NCBI GenBank assembly: GCA_945901155.1
Contig: CAMDKO010000001.1
Coordinates: forward strand, 1-64,000
Source of the DNA: Pedobacter schmidteae
GTDB taxonomy: Bacteria; Bacteroidota; Bacteroidia; Sphingobacteriales; Sphingobacteriaceae
Length of the DNA: 64,000 nt
Direction: 5' to 3'
Part shown: one piece after another, positions 53,653-62,703 of the stretch
Layout of the letters: the number at the start of each line of letters is the position of its first letter
Position numbering within the stretch: position 1 is the stretch's first letter
Translations under genes and position numbers: made by a program
The notes under the pieces: generated by a model
What the model saw: only the letters and a program-made list of their open reading frames with translations
Databases searched by the model: none
Told to the model about the DNA's origin: nothing

Positions 53653-55653
53653 TTATTCTTCTGTGCTTTGAACTGCATCAGTACTAGCTACTGCGGCATT
53701 ATCTTCAGTTTTCTTTGCTTTTTTGGCTTTGCTTTCTGCACCTTCCATCTTCTCTTTCAATTGTGCTAATACACCAAGATCACCTAAAGTAGACTTCTCA
53801 ACAGACTCTTTTACCTTTTTAACGGCAGTAGTAAAAGCTTTTGCTTCTTTCTTTTTAGCGTTGAATTCTTCTTTGCGTTCTTCAGCTTTTGCTTCTTCCC
53901 AAATACGGGCATGAGAAACTACGATACGTTTAGAATCTTTATTGAATTCAATGATTCTGAATTCAGCAGTCTCTTCCATTTTTACAGAAGATCCATCTTC
54001 TTTTACCATGTGTTTAGTTGGAGCAAATCCTTCAACACCGTATGGTAATGCAACGATAGCACCTTTGTCTGTAACCTTTAAGACAGTTCCTTCATGTATT
54101 GAGTCAATAGTGAATACAGTTTCGAAAGTTTCCCAAGGGTTTTCTTCTAACTGTTTGTGGCCTAAGCTCAGTTTACGGTTAGCCTCGTCAAGTTCTAAGA
54201 CTACCACATCAAGTTCTTCACTTACTTTAGTGAATTCATTTGGATGGTTTACTTTCTTAGACCATGAAAGGTCAGAAATATGAATTAATCCGTCAATTCC
54301 TTCTTCGATCTCAACAAATACCCCAAAATTGGTCATGTTCTTAACAACAGCTTTGTGCTTGCTACCGATAGGATAGCGCTCAGCGATGTTCTTCCATGGA
54401 TCTGGAGTAAGTTGTTTGATACCAAGACTCATTTTGCGCTCGTTACGATCTAATGTCAATACCTGAGCTTCAACTTCATCGCTAACTTTCAGGAATTCCT
54501 GAGGATTACGAAGATTTTGAGACCATGACATTTCAGATACGTGAATCAAACCTTCAACACCTGGGGTGATTTCAAGGAATGCTCCGTAATCTGCAACCGT
54601 AACAATTCTGCCTTTAACTTTAGATCCGATCTCTAAGGTTGTATCTAATGCTTCCCAAGGATGAGGAGTTAATTGTTTTAAACCTAATGCGATACGTTTT
54701 TTCTCATCATCAAAGTCTAAAACAACAACATTGATCTTTTGATCAAGGTTTAATACCTCACGAGGATGCTCTATGCGGCCCCATGAAATATCAGTTATGT
54801 GTAATAAACCGTCTACGCCACCAAGGTCAATAAACACACCAAAATCAGTAATGTTTTTAACTGTACCCTCAAGTACTTGTCCTTTTTCCAGTTTTGCAAC
54901 GATTTCAGTTTTTTGATTTTCTAAATCGTCTTCAATAAGAACTTTATGTGATACTACAACGTTTTTGAACTCGTGATTGATTTTAACAACCTTGAATTCC
55001 ATTGTTTTACCTACATAGACATCATAATCACGAATAGGTTTAATGTCAATCTGCGATCCAGGAAGGAAAGCTTCAACACCCATAATGTCCACAATTAATC
55101 CACCTTTTGTACGACTCTTAACAAAACCAGTAATGATTTTGTCTTGATCTAAAGCTTCATTGATAGTTTCCCATGAACGCTGAGTTTTTGCACGCTTACG
55201 AGATAATACTAACTGTCCGTTAGCATCTTCTTGTGATTCTACAAATACGTCAACTGAATCACCAACCTTAAGTTCAGGTGTATCACGGAATTCTGATAAT
55301 GATACTAAACCGTCAGATTTAAACCCAATGTTTAATACCACATCTTTGTTATTGATCGATACAACAATACCCGAGATAATCTCGCCTTTGTTAATCGAAT
55401 TGAAAGTTCCTGCATACATTTCTTCAAACTTTTCACGGTCTGCAGCACTGTAATTTCCGAAACCTTTATCATCCGCATCCCAGTCAAAATCGCCGGTAGG
55501 GGTGATTAATGTTTTTGATTTGATCTCTTCGATCGACACTGAATCAGCTTCTGATTCAATGGTTTCCTTTTGTTTAACCGTAGTGGTTTCTTCGCCTTGA
55601 AGTTCAGCTTGTTTAGCAGTTAACTCCTTTTCAGCTTCTAGTTTTTTAGCCAT
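53653..55653 (-). CDS. rpsA: 30S ribosomal protein S1
   Basis: RNA-binding ribosomal protein that brings mRNA to the 30S subunit, 666 aa, longer than the about 560 of Escherichia coli. It has an N-terminal Lys/Glu-rich extension of about 90 residues (AKKLEAEKELTAKQAELQGEE), six S1 domains (the repeated cores GVFIDLGGVDGLLHITDISW, AFLEITPGVEGLIHVSEMSW and GVFVEIEEGIDGLIHISDLSW are the clearest) and a charged C-terminal tail. Conserved order cmk-rpsA on the same strand. A real Shine-Dalgarno is present, unusual in this group, and a TAnnTTTG promoter gives about a 40-nt leader. Confidence 0.97.
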   Translation of the reverse strand: MAKKLEAEKELTAKQAELQGEETTTVKQKETIESEADSVSIEEIKSKTLITPTGDFDWDADDKGFGNYSAADREKFEEMYAGTFNSINKGEIISGIVVSINNKDVVLNIGFKSDGLVSLSEFRDTPELKVGDSVDVFVESQEDANGQLVLSRKRAKTQRSWETINEALDQDKIITGFVKSRTKGGLIVDIMGVEAFLPGSQIDIKPIRDYDVYVGKTMEFKVVKINHEFKNVVVSHKVLIEDDLENQKTEIVAKLEKGQVLEGTVKNITDFGVFIDLGGVDGLLHITDISWGRIEHPREVLNLDQKINVVVLDFDDEKKRIALGLKQLTPHPWEALDTTLEIGSKVKGRIVTVADYGAFLEITPGVEGLIHVSEMSWSQNLRNPQEFLKVSDEVEAQVLTLDRNERKMSLGIKQLTPDPWKNIAERYPIGSKHKAVVKNMTNFGVFVEIEEGIDGLIHISDLSWSKKVNHPNEFTKVSEELDVVVLELDEANRKLSLGHKQLEENPWETFETVFTIDSIHEGTVLKVTDKGAIVALPYGVEGFAPTKHMVKEDGSSVKMEETAEFRIIEFNKDSKRIVVSHARIWEEAKAEERKEEFNAKKKEAKAFTTAVKKVKESVEKSTLGDLGVLAQLKEKMEGAESKAKKAKKTEDNAAVASTDAVQSTEE

Positions 55654-55663
55654 TAATTAATTT

Positions 55664-55671
55664 ATCTCCTT
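55664..55671 (-). promoter_or_regulatory. Shine-Dalgarno sequence of rpsA
   Basis: Minus strand AAGGAGAT about 10 nt before the ATG. A good anti-Shine-Dalgarno match is rare in this window; the other is at nuoM. Confidence 0.65.
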
Positions 55672-55693
55672 TTTCCGATATTAAATCGGACTG

Positions 55694-55701
55694 CAAAGGT
55701 A
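55694..55701 (-). promoter_or_regulatory. -7 promoter element of rpsA
   Basis: Minus strand TACCTTTG, exact TAnnTTTG, 40 nt before the start codon. The rest of the 316-nt gap to cmk (55702-55969) is A+T-rich; I see no gene, hairpin or relic in it. Confidence 0.58.
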
Positions 55702-55969
55702 GAAAAATTCATTTTTATTAAAAAACATTTTATGCTTTATTTTCAATTAATTACATACAGAACTTGCTGATACTAATCAATTATTAAAAAAAGTATATTC
55801 ATCTAGCATATTCGAACATTTTATACTGTGAATATGTATTCTAGAAGGTATTTTATGGATTCGTATAAGATGAAATTAATGAATCAATCATCCCATTTGA
55901 TTAAATTAGAAGTGGTTAAATCATAAAAAGATGAAGATTATCATTCTGAGAAGTGTTTCAATGATTTAA

Positions 55970-56650
55970 TTATTTTTTCGTCAAGAGTGGTTTTAGATAT
56001 CGCATAGCAAATTCCAGTTGCTGTGTTTCATCAATATGGCTATTGTCTAATACCACGGCATCTTCTGCCTTGATCAAAGGACTTTCCACTCTGGTGGTGT
56101 CTTGGTAGTCACGTTTGGCAAGATTTTCAAAGATATCTTCCATATTAACCTTTTCACCCTTACTGATTAGTTCATTATATCTTCTTTCTGTCCTGATCTG
56201 AGGGTCAGCGGTCATGAATAATTTTAGATCTGCATTCGGGAATACTACCGTTCCAATATCGCGTCCGTCCATAACAATATTGCCTGATCTGCCCATTCTT
56301 TGCTGTTGTTTCACCATTTCAATGCGAACATCTTTAATAGCACTAACTGTACTTACTTTATCAGCAACAGGCATCTGACGTATTTCTTTCGAAACGTCTT
56401 CGTTATTCAGAGTAATTAATGTTTGATTATCTGATGTCTGAAAATCAATCTGGATTTTACTTAATACATTTATTACCGATTCCTTATCCTTGAGATCAAT
56501 GTTTTGCCTAAGAAAAAATAGGGTTACAGCCCTATACATTGCTCCGCTATCAATATAGATGAAGTTCAGTTTTTTGGCCAGGGCTTTAGCCAGGGTGCTT
56601 TTACCACATGAAGAATATCCGTCAATGGCTACAACAATATTTTTGCTCAT
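55970..56650 (-). CDS. cmk: Cytidylate kinase
   Basis: Phosphorylates CMP and dCMP to the diphosphates, 226 aa. P-loop IDGYSSCGKSTLAKALAKKL, DSGAMYRAVTLFFL for the monophosphate site, GRDIGTVVFPNADLKLFMTADPQIRTERRYNEL for CMP and lid residues. Upstream of rpsA as in many bacteria. Its promoter abuts the start codon, and the divergent arfB promoter is less than 70 nt away. Confidence 0.96.
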   Translation of the reverse strand: MSKNIVVAIDGYSSCGKSTLAKALAKKLNFIYIDSGAMYRAVTLFFLRQNIDLKDKESVINVLSKIQIDFQTSDNQTLITLNNEDVSKEIRQMPVADKVSTVSAIKDVRIEMVKQQQRMGRSGNIVMDGRDIGTVVFPNADLKLFMTADPQIRTERRYNELISKGEKVNMEDIFENLAKRDYQDTTRVESPLIKAEDAVVLDNSHIDETQQLEFAMRYLKPLLTKK

Positions 56651-56655
56651 CGCTA

Positions 56656-56663
56656 CAAAAATA
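56656..56663 (-). promoter_or_regulatory. -7 promoter element abutting the cmk start
   Basis: Minus strand TATTTTTG, exact TAnnTTTG, 5 nt before the cmk ATG; predicted leader about two nucleotides. Confidence 0.55.
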
Positions 56664-56723
56664 GGATTTGCATTGGATATCTTACAAAAGACTTTACATA
56701 GATTTTCTTATTTTTCTAATGAT

Positions 56724-56731
56724 TATTTTTG
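56724..56731 (+). promoter_or_regulatory. -7 promoter element abutting the arfB start
   Basis: TATTTTTG, exact TAnnTTTG, 3 nt before ATG 56735; transcription would begin at the ATG. It overlaps the track's TTG start at 56729, which it excludes. Confidence 0.55.
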
Positions 56732-56734
56732 TGC

Positions 56735-57145
56735 ATGACATTTTCTAAACAGGAACTTTTGAAGGAAATAACATTCCGAACTTCAAGAAGCGGGGGTAAG
56801 GGTGGGCAGAATGTGAATAAAGTATCAAGCAAGGTTGAACTTAATATAAATATAAGGACTTCGTCGTATTTTACTGAAGAAGAGAAGGACTTGTTAGTTC
56901 AAAAACTTTCCAACCGGATTAACTCAGAGGGAGTACTTCAGGTTGTTACAGAAGAGGAGAGAAGCCAGTTGCATAATAAAGAAAAGAGTTTGGATAAGCT
57001 TATTGTTCTTCTAAAGAAGGCATTATACAGGCCAACGCCAAGAAAAATAAGCAAACCCAAGAAATCAGCAATTGAAAAACGTTTAAAATTAAAGCAATTA
57101 ACAGCTTTGAAAAAAATGAGCCGAAGGGGTAATTTTAATGATTAG
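56735..57145 (+). CDS. arfB: Ribosome-rescue peptidyl-tRNA hydrolase ArfB
   Basis: Stalled-ribosome rescue factor with a release-factor-like catalytic domain, 136 aa. GGQ motif in FRTSRSGGKGGQNVNKVSSKVEL; the C-terminal basic tail (PRKISKPKKSAIEKRLKLKQLTALKKMSRRG) enters the empty mRNA channel in ArfB. It lacks the codon-recognition domains of RF1/RF2. Start chosen at ATG 56735 instead of TTG 56729 because the promoter overlaps the latter. Divergent from cmk. Confidence 0.93.
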   Translation: MTFSKQELLKEITFRTSRSGGKGGQNVNKVSSKVELNINIRTSSYFTEEEKDLLVQKLSNRINSEGVLQVVTEEERSQLHNKEKSLDKLIVLLKKALYRPTPRKISKPKKSAIEKRLKLKQLTALKKMSRRGNFND

Positions 57146-57162
57146 ATCAATACGGATCAGAT

Positions 57163-58128
57163 CTAGTTCAATCTATAATAAAATGCAATAGAACCAAATT
57201 GATCTGACTTTGCTATGCTTTCCACTTCTCTGGTCTTTAAAATTATTGAAAAATCGGCCGTAAATCGTTTTTGCGAATAAATTGCACCTGCCTGCTGACT
57301 GAAAACAACTGGCTTTATATCAAATACCACAGGTCCTTTATCTTTTATAAAGAGACCACCCTGAATGGTGGCATCGTATGCGATATAATTCAACATGGGT
57401 TTTGCATAAATGAAGAACTCTCTATTTTGTTGGTCCTTTTGAGCATTATTATTTGAAAGCCTGCTTTGCAAACTTGCTGAATTATACAATGGGTTTATAG
57501 CTCCGGTACGGAACATGATACCAACACCGGCTCCTGAAAAAGTGTTTCCAATATTAATGTAAGTGTTAGCTGATAAATCAAGTTTGCCCGAGCTTGATCG
57601 ATTTATTAAATAGTTATATTCTGCAGTTGCGTTTATCGCTAGTTCGTTTTTAACCTGCCACTGCCATCCACTAATCTCGTAAAACCCAAAACCATTGTGC
57701 ATTAATTCTTGTGCTTCTTTTGCTAGAGCGGCTGGTCCAATGGTTCCAGACTGCACGCTTAGCCTTAAATTATTCTCTGAATTGTACAATAGATTAAGAG
57801 CGGCTCCGGCATGTAAATACCCTGCAAAGGGGCGGTCAACATATACAATATCCAAGATACTTCCCGATTGAGGATTGTATATTTTTTGACCTGCTTCAAA
57901 TTCAAGGATCATTTTATTGAGTTTTTTGTTTCTCAATGTGCTTTGATCTATTGCAGTACGAAAGGTTAGTAATAAGCCGTTGGTATAATACCGGTCTTTT
58001 CCACTTGCAAGGTAGGAGTCGTTTTCACTTCTGAATCCGAATTCGCTTTTGTAAGTGTTAGTTTGGGCCTCTGAAAAAAAATGTGATAGACAAATGAAAA
58101 GAGTAAACAATACTATATTTTTTTTCAT
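57163..58128 (-). CDS. LpxR-family lipid A deacylase-like outer-membrane protein
   Basis: Outer-membrane barrel of 321 aa. Signal peptide MKKNIVLFTLFICLSHFFSEAQ; the family's catalytic front is SENDSYLASGKDRYYTNGLLLTF (Asn, Asp and the DRYYTNG core). LpxR removes the 3'-acyloxyacyl chain from lipid A. It is followed by alternating strands and ends SIAFYYRLN. The catalytic histidine is not obvious by eye, so activity is uncertain. It may be transcribed after the small barrel gene at 58194 (65-nt gap). Confidence 0.82.
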   Translation of the reverse strand: MKKNIVLFTLFICLSHFFSEAQTNTYKSEFGFRSENDSYLASGKDRYYTNGLLLTFRTAIDQSTLRNKKLNKMILEFEAGQKIYNPQSGSILDIVYVDRPFAGYLHAGAALNLLYNSENNLRLSVQSGTIGPAALAKEAQELMHNGFGFYEISGWQWQVKNELAINATAEYNYLINRSSSGKLDLSANTYINIGNTFSGAGVGIMFRTGAINPLYNSASLQSRLSNNNAQKDQQNREFFIYAKPMLNYIAYDATIQGGLFIKDKGPVVFDIKPVVFSQQAGAIYSQKRFTADFSIILKTREVESIAKSDQFGSIAFYYRLN

Positions 58129-58193
58129 TTATTCTACAAGTAAGTAAGGTTTATTTGAAAATTCAATCTGTCAAACTATGCATTTTTTCAGCA

Positions 58194-58709
58194 TTAAAAA
58201 CTATAACCCAGACTTAATCCTGCATAATAAGGAATAAAAAAATTCTTGTTAAAAATTGGAGTGAGTCCCGCCCTGAAAGAAAATCCTCGATCAATAGGTT
58301 GAAGTCTGTAAGAAAAACTCATAGTCCCTATAATATTACTGTTGTTTTCATTAAATAAAAATGAGTTATCATTGCCACTAGTAGCTAGGAGTGTAGCACC
58401 TAGACCGATCTCAAAAAATTGTCTTCCCTTTCCAAGCAGGTAGTTCAGCGATAAAGGCACGGTGCTTGCATTATCGCCTCCTATAGAGATATAACCAATT
58501 CCTGCTCTGCCGCCAAGGCCATCTCTGCGTTTAGAAAAACGAGAGTCGTAATTGGCGGTAAATAACAATCCTTGACCGCCTAGCTCAACGAATACATTTT
58601 GTGCTCTTTTTCCGTTTTCTGAAGAAGTTGAACCGGATTCCTGACCTTTTACAAGGACGCTTAAAAACAGCAAGACAAGGGTAAATAATGCAGTATATTT
58701 TGTTTTCAT
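58194..58709 (-). CDS. Small outer-membrane beta-barrel protein of unknown function
   Basis: Secreted 171-aa protein: signal peptide MKTKYTALFTLVLLFLSVLVKGQ, then a Ser/Thr/Asn linker and short amphipathic strands (FVELGGQGLLFTANYDSRF, GIGYISIGG, YAGLSLGYSF at the end). Resembles small Bacteroidota OMP-beta-barrel proteins; no function can be given. It is between lon and the LpxR-like gene on the same strand. Confidence 0.72.
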   Translation of the reverse strand: MKTKYTALFTLVLLFLSVLVKGQESGSTSSENGKRAQNVFVELGGQGLLFTANYDSRFSKRRDGLGGRAGIGYISIGGDNASTVPLSLNYLLGKGRQFFEIGLGATLLATSGNDNSFLFNENNSNIIGTMSFSYRLQPIDRGFSFRAGLTPIFNKNFFIPYYAGLSLGYSF

Positions 58710-58784
58710 CTAATTTTTATTTAGGATATACTAAACCTAATTAATATTATCGATAAAATACTGCCTATATTATAATACTTTAGC

Positions 58785-61262
58785 TTAATGTACTGCAGCG
58801 GACTCAGGTTTTCTTACTATTAAATCTATAGCATCTTTTACTTTGTCTTTGCTTAGCGCAATCTCTATAACTTCTTTCATTTCGCTAACATAATGGAAGG
58901 ATAGATCTTTAATATAATCCTCTTTAATTTCTAGAATATCTTTCATATTAGATTTTGATAGAATTATATCCTTAATATTTGCTCTTTTTGCGGCTAGAAT
59001 TTTTTCCTTAATTCCCCCCACAGGCAATACCTTCCCACGAAGTGTGATCTCTCCGGTCATAGCCAGGTGAGGTTTAACTTTACGTTGGGTAAATGCAGAT
59101 GTCAAAGCTGTTAACATGGTAATTCCCGCTGATGGTCCATCTTTTGGTGTTGCACCTGCTGGAACGTGTACATGTACATCCCATTGATCAAACACGCGGA
59201 AATCAATATTAAATTTGGAGGCATTGGCACGTAAATAAGCCATGGCTATTGTTGCGGACTCTTTCATTACGTCTCCAAGATTACCGGTAAGTGACAATTT
59301 CCCTTTACCCGGGCTTAAACTTGCTTCGATAAACAGGATATCTCCTCCTACCTGCGTCCAGGCTAGTCCGGTAACTACCCCTGCAACCTCATTCCCTTCA
59401 TACAAGTCTTTATCATATATTGGTGGGCCAAGAATAGTTTCTACATCTGCCTTGCTTACAGAAGGACTGTATTCTACTTCCATTACGATTTTAGTTGCAA
59501 TTCCACGAACCAGCGATCCGATTTTTTTCTCAAGCCCTCTAACCCCTGATTCACGGGTATAATCTTCAATGACTTTTTCAATAGCATTAGTTTTTAGAGA
59601 AATATCTTTAGATTTAATTCCATGCTGCTCACGTTGTTTTGGTAGTAAATGTCTTTTGGCAATTTCAATTTTCTCTTCAATAGTATAGCCACTTACTTCA
59701 ATAATCTCCATTCTGTCTAATAATGCCGGTTGTATAGAGCTCAATGAATTTGCTGTAGCAATAAACATCACGCTCGACAGATCATAATCTACCTCCACAT
59801 AATGGTCATAAAATGCATTGTTTTGTTCAGGATCAAGCACTTCAAGCAGGGCAGAGGATGGATCTCCCCTAAAATCATTTCCAACCTTATCTATTTCATC
59901 AAGAACAAAAACAGGGTTTGAGCTGCCTGCCTTTTTTATAGACTGGATAATCCTTCCGGGCATGGCGCCAATATAGGTTTTGCGATGCCCTCTGATTTCT
60001 GCCTCATCTCTTATTCCACCTAAAGCCATTCTGACATATTTTCTGCCCAATGCTTTGGCAACAGATTTCCCCAAGGATGTTTTTCCAACCCCTGGAGGGC
60101 CAACCAAACAAAGTATTGGGGCCTTCATGTTATGCTTTAGTTTTAAAACGGCCAGGTATTCAATGATCCGCTGTTTTACTTTTTCTAGGCCGTAATGATC
60201 TTTTTCAAGTACTTTTTCGGCTCTTTTTAAATCAAAATTATCTTTGGTGAAATCATTCCATGGTAGATCCAGAAGTAATTCCAGATAGTTGATTTGAATA
60301 GAATAATCAGCTGCTGCAGGGTTCATTCTAGATAATTTTTCAATTTCCTTGTTAAAATGAGTGGCTGCGTCTTTACTCCATTTTTTTCTAGTAGCTCTTG
60401 ATCTTAAATTTTCTATTTCCAAATCGGGCGAGTTTCCACCTAGCTCCTCTTGAATAGTTTTTAATTGCTGATTTAGAAAATAATCTCTTTGCTGTTTATC
60501 TAGATCAACTCTAACTTTTGATTGAATCTGATTTTTGAGCTCCTGCATTTGAAGTTCTTGTGTTAAATGGCCTAAAACCATTTTTGCACGCTCATGCAGG
60601 TTGACAACCTCCAGCATTTGCTGTTTCGAGGCCACATCTGCATTCATGTTAGAAGAGATAAAATTGATCAGGAACGATGAACTTTCAATGTTTTTTATTG
60701 CTATACCGGCCTCGCTCGGAATATTAGGAGAAAGTTGTATAATTTCCATAGCCATCTCCTTAATTGAAGCCATAAGTGCTTTAAACTCTTTGTCAGTTTT
60801 TGGGCGAACTTCTTCAAATTTATGGATGCTTGACTTGATGTATGGGTCGCTTTGGACCTCTTCATTGAGTCGGAAACGCTGTTTGCCCTGAATGATTACG
60901 GTTGTATTTCCATCAGGCATTTGTAACATCTTAATAATAAGCGCTACGGTTCCAATCTGATTTAATTGTTCAAAAGTTGGGTCTTCAATAGCCACATCAC
61001 GCTGAGAAACAACCCCGATGATTCTGTCGCCACGATAGGCATCTTTTATTAATTTGATGGATTTATCTCTTCCAACTGTTATTGGAATAACAACACCAGG
61101 AAATAAAACGGTATTTCTTAAAGGCAGAATCGACAAAATGTCGGGTGTCTGTTCATTGTTCATTTCCTCCTCGTCCTCTTGAGACATCAGTGGAAAGAAC
61201 TCAGTATCTTCATTTATTAAGGGCAAAGCACGGTTAAAGTCAAAGTTGTCGTAGTTACTCAT
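58785..61262 (-). CDS. lon: ATP-dependent protease Lon
   Basis: Cytosolic AAA+ serine protease for damaged and regulatory proteins, 825 aa. N-terminal substrate domain ([20 protein letters not shown]), Walker [12 protein letters not shown], Walker [10 protein letters not shown], protease Ser in [11 protein letters not shown] and Lys in [14 protein letters not shown]. An acidic N-terminal stretch ([20 protein letters not shown]) is a small extension. Leader contains two hairpins. No CIRCE-type heat-shock operator was found. Confidence 0.97.
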   Translation of the reverse strand: MSNYDNFDFNRALPLINEDTEFFPLMSQEDEEEMNNEQTPDILSILPLRNTVLFPGVVIPITVGRDKSIKLIKDAYRGDRIIGVVSQRDVAIEDPTFEQLNQIGTVALIIKMLQMPDGNTTVIIQGKQRFRLNEEVQSDPYIKSSIHKFEEVRPKTDKEFKALMASIKEMAMEIIQLSPNIPSEAGIAIKNIESSSFLINFISSNMNADVASKQQMLEVVNLHERAKMVLGHLTQELQMQELKNQIQSKVRVDLDKQQRDYFLNQQLKTIQEELGGNSPDLEIENLRSRATRKKWSKDAATHFNKEIEKLSRMNPAAADYSIQINYLELLLDLPWNDFTKDNFDLKRAEKVLEKDHYGLEKVKQRIIEYLAVLKLKHNMKAPILCLVGPPGVGKTSLGKSVAKALGRKYVRMALGGIRDEAEIRGHRKTYIGAMPGRIIQSIKKAGSSNPVFVLDEIDKVGNDFRGDPSSALLEVLDPEQNNAFYDHYVEVDYDLSSVMFIATANSLSSIQPALLDRMEIIEVSGYTIEEKIEIAKRHLLPKQREQHGIKSKDISLKTNAIEKVIEDYTRESGVRGLEKKIGSLVRGIATKIVMEVEYSPSVSKADVETILGPPIYDKDLYEGNEVAGVVTGLAWTQVGGDILFIEASLSPGKGKLSLTGNLGDVMKESATIAMAYLRANASKFNIDFRVFDQWDVHVHVPAGATPKDGPSAGITMLTALTSAFTQRKVKPHLAMTGEITLRGKVLPVGGIKEKILAAKRANIKDIILSKSNMKDILEIKEDYIKDLSFHYVSEMKEVIEIALSKDKVKDAIDLIVRKPESAAVH

Positions 61263-61301
61263 CTATATCTTTATAACGTCATAATGACAGTTGATTTTTT
61301 T

Positions 61302-61324
61302 TTCAGGCTTTTAAATAGCCTGAA
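61302..61324 (-). promoter_or_regulatory. Hairpin in the lon upstream region
   Basis: TTCAGGCT and AGCCTGAA are perfect 8-base arms around a 7-nt loop, 40 nt before the lon start. On the minus strand it is followed by A, not T, so it is not a terminator for lon transcription. A second inverted repeat (ATTGAAA-TAGTCAG-TTTCAAT, 61362-61382) lies further up. A near-match promoter (TACCTTG) lies between them. Possibly regulatory. I see nothing else in 61383-61549 of this 319-nt gap. Confidence 0.35.
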
Positions 61325-61549
61325 TATTAAATTGCAAGGTATGTGCCAATTCTCATTCTTGATTGAAATAGTCAGTTTCAATTATTTTTACCGACAATTC
61401 TACCGTTAATTTTACTCTTGTAATTGACAGCAAACAATCAAAGGTTTCCTTTTTCTGTTAATAAATGACATGACGAAATCAGTGATCATACTGAAAAAGC
61501 TAAGCCTTTACTTTATTTCAAATAACAATTTCTTTTTTCTTCTGTTTTA

Positions 61550-61557
61550 TAAATTTG
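61550..61557 (+). promoter_or_regulatory. -7 promoter element of the TPR gene
   Basis: TAAATTTG, exact TAnnTTTG, 24 nt before the track start (61582) and 63 nt before ATG 61621. Confidence 0.5.
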
Positions 61558-61581
61558 TACATTTAAAATAATATTTACGAT

Positions 61582-62235
61582 ATGTCGTTCTTAAATCAAA
61601 ATAATTTTCCCCCAATTCAAATGAGATTATTCTTAGGTTTATTTTTAATGCTTTTAACTGCGAATATTGTATTCGCTCAAACATCCTACCATAAAATGGG
61701 GCAAAAAGCCCTGATTGACGGAAATTTTAAAGCAGCTGTTTCAAATCTTGAAAAGGCTCTTTCTACAGATTCTACAGATGTAAATACGCTGTATATGCTG
61801 GGATATTCATATTATCATTCTGCCAGTTATAAATTAGCCGTAAATACCTTCAATCGGGTTATTTCACTAAAACCTAGTGAGAATAGTGCTTATTACTACA
61901 GAGGTAAAGCTAGAAATATCATGGCAAATGACACAAAAGGTATTTCAAATACAGATCGTGAAAAATTGCTTCTTTCATCTATAAAAGATTTTTCTCGTGC
62001 CATTGAATTAAATGCTGAAGATGTTAAACTTTATCAAAACAGAGCAGTTGCCTATAGAGATTACGGGGTACTAAAAGGCCAAAAAATTCCAAATTTTTAC
62101 GATAAAAATAAAGCTACAAGCTCATTCAGGGCTTGTATTTCTGATTTTGAAAAAGTATTGTCAATTACTCCTGATCGAAGAGATATTATAACCCAATTAG
62201 CAGATGCAAAATCATATATGCAAAATTTGAAATAA
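61582..62235 (+). CDS. Secreted tetratricopeptide-repeat protein
   Basis: 217 aa with a signal sequence (MRLFLGLFLMLLTANIVFAQ) starting at residue 14, so ATG 61621 may be the true start; the first 13 residues (MSFLNQNNFPPIQ) are unusual ahead of a signal peptide. At least three TPR units: QKALIDGNFKAAVSNLEKALSTDSTD, YSYYHSASYKLAVNTFNRVISLKPSE and LLSSIKDFSRAIELNAEDVKLYQNRAVAYRDYG. Periplasmic adaptor; no enzyme domain. Ends 21 nt before a terminator. Function unknown. Confidence 0.82.
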   Translation: MSFLNQNNFPPIQMRLFLGLFLMLLTANIVFAQTSYHKMGQKALIDGNFKAAVSNLEKALSTDSTDVNTLYMLGYSYYHSASYKLAVNTFNRVISLKPSENSAYYYRGKARNIMANDTKGISNTDREKLLLSSIKDFSRAIELNAEDVKLYQNRAVAYRDYGVLKGQKIPNFYDKNKATSSFRACISDFEKVLSITPDRRDIITQLADAKSYMQNLK

Positions 62236-62256
62236 TTCTTCTGAAATTTTTCTTTG

Positions 62257-62290
62257 AAACCCGGCTTTGTCCGGGTTTTCTTTTTAGAGA
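62257..62290 (+). terminator. Intrinsic terminator after the TPR gene
   Basis: AAACCCGG, loop CTTTGT, CCGGGTTT then TTCTTTTT: good stem of 8 bp with a T tail. Confidence 0.85.
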
Positions 62291-62324
62291 ATATTTAAAG
62301 ATATTAGACTATACAAATAACTCA

Positions 62325-62675
62325 ATGATTAGCTCAATTAGAAAATTTGAAAATCTACACATCGCCTGTTGGCTTATTAAAGATACCTGCTGGGTGATGG
62401 ATATTCGTGTGTTGGGAATTATAATGATATTTCCTACTCTTTTCTTGGCTTTTTACATTACCTACAAGTTTAGAAAGCTATTGGCTGAATTGTACCATAA
62501 TTTGGCGGTTTGCTTTTGGATAATGGCCAATACCGTTTGGATGATCGGAGAATTTTACTTTGATGATGCTTTTAGGCCTTATTCAATTGTGTTTTTTATT
62601 GCCGGACTTCTGTTGATTATTTATTTCTATCTTTTTGTTTATAAAAAACTAAAAAGCGATCCCGAAATAGGATAG
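62325..62675 (+). CDS. Small conserved-looking membrane protein of unknown function
   Basis: 116 aa, about three transmembrane helices (VLGIIMIFPTLFLAFYITY; LAVCFWIMANTVWMIGEFYF; YSIVFFIAGLLLIIYFYLFVY). Trp/Cys-containing start HIACWLIKDTCWVMD and a tight hydrophobic pattern look selected; similar small Bacteroidota membrane proteins exist as far as I recall. Function unknown. It lies after a terminator and convergent with the lipoprotein gene. Confidence 0.7.
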   Translation: MISSIRKFENLHIACWLIKDTCWVMDIRVLGIIMIFPTLFLAFYITYKFRKLLAELYHNLAVCFWIMANTVWMIGEFYFDDAFRPYSIVFFIAGLLLIIYFYLFVYKKLKSDPEIG

Positions 62676-62703
62676 TCTGATTTAAATAAAACTCTTTTTT
62701 GCT

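Noticed and set aside
55856-55927. Short plus-strand ORF of about 23 codons between rpsA and cmk
   Set aside because: No promoter, no ribosome-binding signal and composition like the spacer.
61263-61340. CIRCE (HrcA) operator before lon
   Set aside because: The inverted repeats here do not match TTAGCACTC-N9-GAGTGCTAA.
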